Part shown: in pieces, positions 56,933 through 64,000 of the stretch | How positions within the stretch are numbered: position 1 is the first letter of the stretch | Layout: the number at the start of each line of letters is the position of its first letter | Assembly: GCA_047967505.1 (NCBI GenBank) | Contig: CM106541.1 | Source of the DNA: Dipteris shenzhenensis | Lineage: Eukaryota > Polypodiophyta > Polypodiopsida > Gleicheniales | Reading direction: 5' to 3' (one strand) | Length of the DNA stretch: 64,000 bases | Notes under the pieces: model-generated | Told to the model about the DNA's origin: nothing | The model's input: the letters and a program-made list of their open reading frames with translations, nothing else | Databases searched by the model: none | Translations under genes and position numbers: made by a program

Positions 56933-59798
56933 TGTTGGGGAGGAGGCCGTTCCATTTTTAATCTGTTTGAAAAAAACAACCAAATATGGGCATATAAAAC
57001 ACATTACAAATCATATAAGGGCACTCATTCAAGATCTATAAAAGAATGAAAGTTACAAAAAATTGTCATTCACATTCACTTCTATTCAAAAAATTATATA
57101 TATTGCACAAGCCAATATATTTCAAAAAGGATATATATATCGCGCAAACCAATATATTCCGAAAAGACAATTATAGGAAACTTTATTGCATCCACTCTCC
57201 CGTATTCCACAATCTGTGCCAATCACATCCCCTATCACCCTATCCGCTTTATCCTCCTCATCTTTTATATGTTTGATTCTTTGCTTTTCCCTTCTCCGCT
57301 TCATCCTCCCTCAATCTTTAAAGTCTCCCCTCCTCTCTTCTTTGTCTCACACCACTTCCTTGCTATATCTCTCACCGTTCCCTTTTGGTCTATTGCTCGT
57401 TTGGTTCTCATCGCTCTCTTGTCATTCCCTTCTTTCCATTCCCCTCCTTCCACTCTACTACTCCGTGTCACTCTGTCGTCGCTTCCTTCTCATCGCTGTC
57501 TCTCTACTACTACCAATGGCCCCTAGCAAAGAATCTCTGATACCATAATTGGAGGACCTATACCATCAATATTACGATATAAAAGACGGAAAGGTAGACA
57601 AGCCATCACTCCCTAGGGTGCATTTGTGTCCCTCCACACACACCACATGCAAGGATTACTCCAACCAAGACAAGACCGATTGTGAAATCCCATAGCATTC
57701 TATTGAGTGTGTATCCTAGGCTGCATCCCAGAGGAAGGCCACACCCCCAAGGAAGCTCCTCGGAGTAAGGAGCACAAGAAAAAAGAAGTGAAGAATAAGA
57801 AGAAGAAGAGAGATGACAAAGGAGAGGGTAGCACTCTATCGAAGACCAAACAATGAGAAGACCAAAGTATTATAAAGTACTCCAATTTGGAGAATGTAAT
57901 TACAGTTTCTAGTATATGAGAGGGAGCCCTCTCTTGCATATTTGTTGTAACCCCTCTTGGATATTTGTTATGCTCTATGATGAGATTATGTTTCATCCCT
58001 CTCTTTGTTATTTCTTATGCTATATGTTTTTGAAAAGAGAGAAAAATTAGGGGGAAGAGAGAGGAGCAAAGAGGGGAAGAGAGGAAAAGAGAGAGAAAAG
58101 AGAGGAAAAGAGAGAAAAGAGGGAAAAAAGAGGAGAAAAGAGAGAAAAGAGGAAACAAGAGGAGAAAAGAGGGGAAATAAGAGAGAAATAAAGGAAATAA
58201 GATAGAAAAGAGAGGAAATAAAAGAGAGAGAGAGAGAGAGGGGAGAAAGGGGATGTGAAAAAATAAGAGAAAGGGAAAAGGAGAGGAGTGAATGAAAAGA
58301 GAGGATGGAAGAGAAAAAGAGAGGAGAGAAAGAGGGAAAAAAGAGGGAAAAAGAGAAGAGAGGAAATAAGAGATGAAATAAGAGAAGAGAGGAAATAAGA
58401 GGAGAGAGGAGAAGCAAGGGGAGAAAGAGGGAAAACAGAGGGGGAAAGAGGAGAAAAGAGGGAAAATGAGGGAGGGAAAGAGAGGAAATAAGTTCGCTAG
58501 AGGAAATAAGGGGAGGGCGGAAATAAGACAAGAGAGGGAAAGTGAGGAGAGAAGAGAGAAAATAAGAGGGAGGAAGAAGAGAGAAGAGATGAAAGAAAAG
58601 AGGGAAAATAGGAGAGAAAGAGTGCTACCTTTGTGCCAACATGGACTTAGGTAGTACAGAATGTGTGTGTAGAGAGTAGCGACAAAGCTCCGCTTTTACT
58701 TGCATAAGGCTAGGAATAATCTCTCTTAGGAATCCTCAACATGCAAGTTCTACTTGCAAATCCTACATGCATGATCTACATGCAAGTCCTACATCATGCC
58801 ATTCCTACAGGCATGCTCTACATGCAAGTCCTACATGCATGTTCTACATATGAGTTCTACATGCAACTCCTACATGCAACATGCAATGTGCGAGTTCTAC
58901 ATGCAACTCCTACATGCAACTTCTATATGCAAGTTATACATGTAGAGAGAGAATGTCGCACAATTCCTACATGGAGAGAGAGAATCTCCCCAACTTGTAT
59001 AAATACCCCATAATGGAATCATGAAGCCCACACTCTTTGGGGCATTATGTTGAGTTCTACTTTGGTATTCCAAGCAATTGTCTCAAGTGTCCATACTTCC
59101 TTGCACTCCATGTCCAAAAGCATGTCCAAACCTTGCAACTCATCCTCCCCTCTCCTCCAACCTTGCAACCCATCTTCTCCCTCTCCTCCTCCTCCTCCTC
59201 CCTTCTCCTCCTCCCTCCTCCTCCCTCCTCCTCCTCCCTCCTCCTCCTCCTCCTCCTCTTCCCTCATCCTCTCCTCCCTTCTCCTCCTTCTCCTCCTCCC
59301 TCCTCCTCCTATGCTCTTATACCTTCTTCCTCTCCCACTCCTATGCTTCCCCTAAACCCTTAGTTCCTCAACTCTTAACCTCCATGATCTACGAGGAAGA
59401 CGAGTTCTCCACCATGTACTCTACCTTGAACCTTGGATCCTCCTTCTAACACTTGGACCTCTTCTAAACTCTAGAACCTCTCTCTGCACCTTCGAACCTC
59501 CTTCTAAATGTTAAACCTCCCCCTAACCCTTAAACTCCTCCTAAACTCTTCAACCCCCAATGAAGGTGAAAGCCTTCACTACCCCAACCATGATCATACA
59601 CATTCCTTCCACACATGCACTATGTTTTCTTAGCACACTTAAGCCTATGTCTCTCACCAGAATACAACTGGAGGTCCTAAGCTACACTTATACTACAAAA
59701 GACAACACCAATATATCTATAGGAGACAAAAAGCCTTGGAACCCTACAGACTGAGAATACCATGCTCTTCCTACAGAAGTCATGGGAAAGAGCCAACA
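56933..59798 (+). mobile_element. Candidate 5' LTR of gypsy element, copy 3
   Basis: Nearly identical to 211-3091. The purine tract, minisatellite (58741-58945), TATA box and TCC tract are all present. The shared sequence begins at 56723, which equals window position 1, so the true start of the repeated block may lie further upstream than the candidate LTR start. Confidence 0.6.
58998..59005 (+). promoter_or_regulatory. TATA box of LTR promoter, copy 3
   Basis: TATAAATA followed by CCCC, at the position equivalent to 2278. Confidence 0.55.
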
Positions 59799-59802
59799 TA
59801 TT

Positions 59803-59822
59803 TGGCACCGCTGCCGGGGAGA
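59803..59822 (+). other. Primer binding site, gypsy copy 3
   Basis: TGGCACCGCTGCCGGGGAGA, five bases after the LTR end. It is the best match of the three copies to the tRNA-Asp-type site. Confidence 0.7.
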
Positions 59823-60350
59823 CTAACGTCTCAAGTAACGAGTAAACATACACAAGTATGTGTAAAACATGAACTACTATGAATTTTCATGAGCATAACA
59901 CTCGAGGGTAAGGAGAGTAAAATTTTTTTCCAACTCTAGCCAAACATATCAACCCCAAGCATCAACCTTAGGGTAGTATCTTAAGAGATTTTCTTTCTTT
60001 CTTAAAAAGAAGCCACTTCATAAACAAATCAAGCTAGGTAATGAACATGAAGGTGTAGATTTTGCAATTTTGATCATTTCACCTTTTTATAGAAGAGCGA
60101 TCTGGGCTAACCATGAAAAGTTATGGCTCAGGAAGAGTTAGGGTTTAACCCTAAACCTACACCCATTCCTATAAAAACCCACTCCCTCCCCTCATTCTTC
60201 TTCTTTCACATTTAGCCTCCATACTCTTCCCCATTCGGATCCCTGTGCAAGACACTCCTCCCTCTCCATCAACCAGCACCCTACTCCCATCCTCACACGG
60301 TGAGTTATTTTGAGCCCTTCTCGCAGTGATAACCTAGCCATCCACCCACC

Positions 60351-60609
60351 CTCGGGGGGTGCACTACTTAGAAACCCTATGTATCACGTGCATTCAAGCG
60401 GTATTTTAAAAACCCCTCAACTAAAAATTTTCCCCCAATGAAAACACCACTCTTTACTTATGAACTAGGTGATTCTTTTCTAATCAGTGAATTAAAACAT
60501 CCCTCCTGTTATTGGAAACCTATTAAAAATTTCCAAAAAGTTAAATTAAAAAAGCCCTCCTTTTGAATGCACGTGGTATACTAAAATTTTATGGGGTGAA
60601 TTCCCCAAG
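60351..60609. mobile_element. 259-bp MITE, hAT-like, copy 3
   Basis: Same ends and 8-bp flanks CACCCACC (60343-60350, 60610-60617). Confidence 0.85.
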
Positions 60610-61089
60610 CACCCACCGTCCATTCGCAACAATCAACAATCCTATTACATCGAGAAAGACTTGGAGAGCGTTAAGGTGACCATCTCTTCCTCCCTTTGGA
60701 TTTTTGTCAAAGTTTTTTGTCCGTCAAGTTTCCTCCACCACCCTCCCCTCCACCCCCCTCCCCCCCTCTCCACCACGACCCCCCCCTTCCCTCCCCTCCC
60801 TCCACCACCACCCCCCCCTTCCCCCCCCCCTCCACCCCAACCCCCCCTCTTCACCCTCCCCTCCACCACCCCTCCTGCACCCCCTCCACTCCCCCCACCC
60901 CCCCCTTTACCCCCTCCACCACCCCCCCTTTACCCCCTCTACCACCCCTCTTGCACCCCCTCCACCACTCTCGCCCAAACCCCCCCCCCCCTTTTTCCAT
61001 CCCCCTCCCTCTCCATTTCTTCCCCCCCTCCCCCCCTCTCTCTCTCTCTCCCCCCCTCCCCCCCCCTCTCTCTCTCTCTTCCCCCCCTA

Positions 61090-61629
61090 ATCCACTAACC
61101 TAAGTTAAATCTAACGTAACCTAGGTTAGTACTAACCTAACTATGGTTAGTTTAAGGTTAAGTGAGGTTTTTGTTTTTAATTTATAAATTTAAAGGGGGG
61201 GCAGTGCTGGGCTACAACAGGAGGGGATTGTGAGGCTAGGGGTAGTGGGAATCGAGTGGTGGATGGGAGAGTTGGAGGGGGTGGGGGGAAGAGGGAGGAG
61301 TAGGGGGGGTGGAGGAGTATGCCTGGGAGACAGAGGCGGTATTGGGATGGTATTGGAGGAGTATGCCTCGCCTCCTCCATCGCCCAGGCATACTCCTCCA
61401 CCTGCCCTACTCCTCCCTCTTCCCCCTACCCCCTCCACCCCTCCCATCCCCCCCAAACTCTCGACTCCCACTGCCCCTAGCCTCACAGTCCCCTCCTGCT
61501 GCCATCGCCTAGTGCCGCCGACCCCCCCTCTTTATTTTTTTAAATAAAAAACCTCACTTAACCTTAAACTAACAATAGTTAGGTTAGTAATAACCTAGGT
61601 TAGGTTAGATTTAACTTAGGTTAGTGGAT
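61090..61629. mobile_element. Foldback element, copy 3 (540 bp)
   Basis: Full-length form with TA on both sides. Same outer arms as copies 1 and 2. Confidence 0.8.
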
Positions 61630-62455
61630 TAGGTTAGTGGACTAGGTTGGTTAGCTTAACTTTTGATTAGTTAGGTTAGTTAGAGCCAGTTAGGTTTAAT
61701 TAGCTAAATAGTTAGACTAAATGCCTAGGTTAGGTTAATTACTAGTAGTTTAGTTAGTATTAACCCACGTTAGTGAGTGTTTACCACAATTAGGTTAGGT
61801 TACTGTCCAGTTGTAGTAACTAAATAGTTAGGATAATAGCCTAGGTAGACTAATTGGAATTACCCTAGTTCAGTTCCCCCAGTTAGAGTTTAAAGGACCA
61901 TTCACACCATACTTAAGGCCGAGGATCCCCCCCCACACACACAAAAAGGCCCCATTTTACCCCGATTTTAACACATCATGACTCGTCTGTTTGGTAGCCA
62001 AAAGGGACCCCATTTGAATCATGGTTTCACACATAGAAACACCACACTACGGGGCATTTTTCCACCCCATTACATGCCATTTTGGAATCCCTAGCACTCA
62101 TTAATTTGCACCCCCATGTGGGCCGCTTTTCACTCTAATTTGCTTGTATATTTCCATCGTGACCTCCGACTGACAATCCATCTACACTGGCACATTTCCC
62201 TACACATGTGGGACAATCCTAGGCACATTATCAACACAAAGTTCCCTACAACATTAGCACATCTCTAACCCTCGTAACACAATTATATCAACACCCGCAC
62301 TTGCAATAGAGACACCCGTTGCACTTGCATGCAGCTATGCTCCGGCCAACACCTCCGACACCAATGCTCACCAAATTCACATACACCTCCATTGGGGCCA
62401 ACGTCTTCGAAAATACTCTACCCTGGTTCCCCCCCTTGAAATTCAAGAAATCCCT

Positions 62456-62960
62456 TTGACTCCTCCACGACACAACATGGTCGGGTGCCATCCTGAGACG
62501 ATGATGGGGAGGGATATTGACTTCGATGCGGAGGGTAATAATTTCTTTAATTGCAACAATTTTGGTAACAATAATAACAATCTATGTAGGTGCCCCCTGG
62601 CCAAACTCAAACTTCCCAAATATAATGATTGGGGTGATCTAGCCCAATTCCTCAAGCATTTTGATGCCACATGCCAAGGGGTGGAGATCAATCCAATGAA
62701 ACCAAGGTCGCCTCATTCCCCATGGACTTAACTAAGGAAGCATCATAATGGTACCTAGACCTTCTAGTGGAAGAAAGATCCACATGGGACCTGCTTCAAA
62801 CTAAATTCAAGAGGGGCTTTCAAATGGAGAGACTACAAGATAGATCCCGCTCTCCAACTAAGCAAGCTTGAACAAGGTCGTCGAGGATGTACGCACGTAC
62901 CTGGGCAAGATGAAAAGATTAATTTCCAAATGTGACCCCTACCCTAATTCAAAGTAGCTC
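62456..62960 (+). pseudogene. gag: Ty3/gypsy gag, N-terminal part, decayed (copy 3)
   Basis: Same 91-codon opening as copy 1 with a handful of changes (for example CNNFGNNNN and LPKYNDWGDLAQFL). The same frame break lies near 62705 and the same WYLDLLVEERSTW continuation. Because both copies share the break, it predates the duplication. Confidence 0.75.
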
Positions 62961-63031
62961 ATAGCCTGGGTCATTGTAGGACTAGGAAAGAAAATCCACA
63001 AAGACATAAAAAAGATTAGCAGAGTTACGAA

Positions 63032-63235
63032 ATGTTCAGTGCTGCTCATGCAGCAACCATTGACACTGAGGATGGCATGATCGACTCTGACACCAACACT
63101 GATGATGGAAGCATTAGGGGAGAATTGGGGTCTCCAAAGGGCCCCCAATTAGTGTTTCCTAATTTCAAGGGGTTAGTGTGGGATTTGAGGTGTACCAATG
63201 GGAGTGCTCCTTTTTGTGGGGCAATGCCATGTTGA
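63032..63235 (+). other. Open segment downstream of gag, copy 3
   Basis: Counterpart of 6272-6457, with two codon changes (NTDDGS for NSDYGS). It continues past the point where copy 1 is deleted. Unassigned. Confidence 0.25.
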
Positions 63236-64000
63236 GGTTGACAAAAGAATTTAAGGGTGGGGAGACCTCTAACCCAGAGTTTGGATCCATGGTCTTTACT
63301 CCTAGCCCTTGATACAATCTCTAATCCAAGGGATACATTCAAATTTGAGGTAGAGCACTCGCAGCCATTAGATTAAGGGGTAGATCTAAGGGATAGCATC
63401 AAAGGATAGGGGGAGCAAATATCAACCCTTGATCAAGACCAAGATCCAATGGATGAGATCAAAAGAGAAGACAAGTCAATATAAGCCCTTGATCAAGATG
63501 GAGATCCAAGGGAGGAGATGAGTGCAAAATGCGCTCCAATCTAGGCCATTGATTGGCAAGGGAATCAAGGGAGGAGGTTAGTTCAAAATGCGCTTGAATC
63601 TAGGACGTTCAAATAGGTGCTTGAATTCAGTTATTCATTTCAAATCTTGATCTCCACCATCCAAAAGCCACTTGCATCCTAGCCCTCCAAATAGGCGCTT
63701 CCATCCTAGCCTTTGATCTTAGATTTAGATCAAGGGTCCACATTCAAAACGCCTTTTCCCTCTTAATTAGGCCTCCCCAAAGTCAAATTTTGCAGCTTGG
63801 AGCCCACCAAAGGCCATCTGCCATCCACCAAAGACATCCTAGGCCCTTGATCTATCCACCATCCACCTCCATTCAGAGGCCAAGGTTGCTCTTTTTCAAA
63901 ATAAAGGTATCCATGTCAGTTGATTCATTACTATGGGGCCCTTAGCCCATGAGTTACCATAGTAGGTTCACTTCCAATTAACTTAATCCATTCCTTATTA
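63236..64000. other. Unassigned tail with CCCTTGATCAAG repeats
   Basis: Not found in the other blocks. It contains repeated words such as CCCTTGATCAAGA, GATCCAAGGG and TAGCCCTTGATC at intervals of 40-70 bases, resembling a decayed tandem repeat. No gene supported. It runs off the window. Confidence 0.4.

Overview
The window looks like nuclear DNA of a land plant with a large, repeat-swollen genome. The evidence is spliceosomal introns with GT/AG borders, plant-type Ty3/gypsy, Ty1/copia and CACTA (En/Spm) elements, a tRNA-Asp-like primer site, and MITEs. A fern, lycophyte or gymnosperm would fit, but I cannot name the species from this sequence. I saw no rRNA or tRNA gene, no operon and no CRISPR array. 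Almost everything is transposon-derived. Only one small gene, present twice, looks intact and host-like.

Layout. The window is about two and a bit copies of a 27-30 kb superunit; the end of the gypsy LTR recurs at 3091, 33142 and 59798. Each superunit starts with a Ty3/gypsy LTR block (1-9900, 30843-37453, 56723-64000). This holds a long LTR with a purine tract, a TATA box, a primer binding site, a 259-bp MITE with an 8-bp target duplication, a pyrimidine tract, a 487-540-bp foldback element and gag. The three blocks kept different parts of gag-pol: copy 1 has the gag N-terminus and a scrambled pol, copy 2 has the gag zinc knuckle and protease, and copy 3 has gag only.

Block 1 is followed by a tandem pair (9683-16560 and 16561-24170). 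Each holds an integrase tail, a purine-rich dyad satellite, a spliced transposase-like gene on the + strand and an unrecognised gene on the - strand that converges on it. A third, rearranged relative lies at 42240-48216. It is partly inverted, has lost the transposase and carries a greatly expanded palindromic satellite. Two segments, 24890-30841 and 48740-56095, are copies of each other. They hold a copia LTR, CACTA debris, and a 105-codon gene with a TATA box and signal peptide. A better preserved CACTA element (37454 to about 42010, transposase on the - strand) sits in gypsy block 2 and is itself hit by a 247-bp MITE.

How it fits together. The window records layered insertion followed by segmental duplication. 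The 259-bp MITE and the foldback are in all three LTR blocks, so they predate the duplications. The 247-bp MITE at 49517 is absent from the sister segment, so it came later. In-frame stops in the decayed pol and transposase genes are mostly TAG at former Gln or Trp codons, as expected if methylated cytosines decayed in silenced elements. The best candidate for something undescribed is the convergent two-gene cassette with its dyad satellite.
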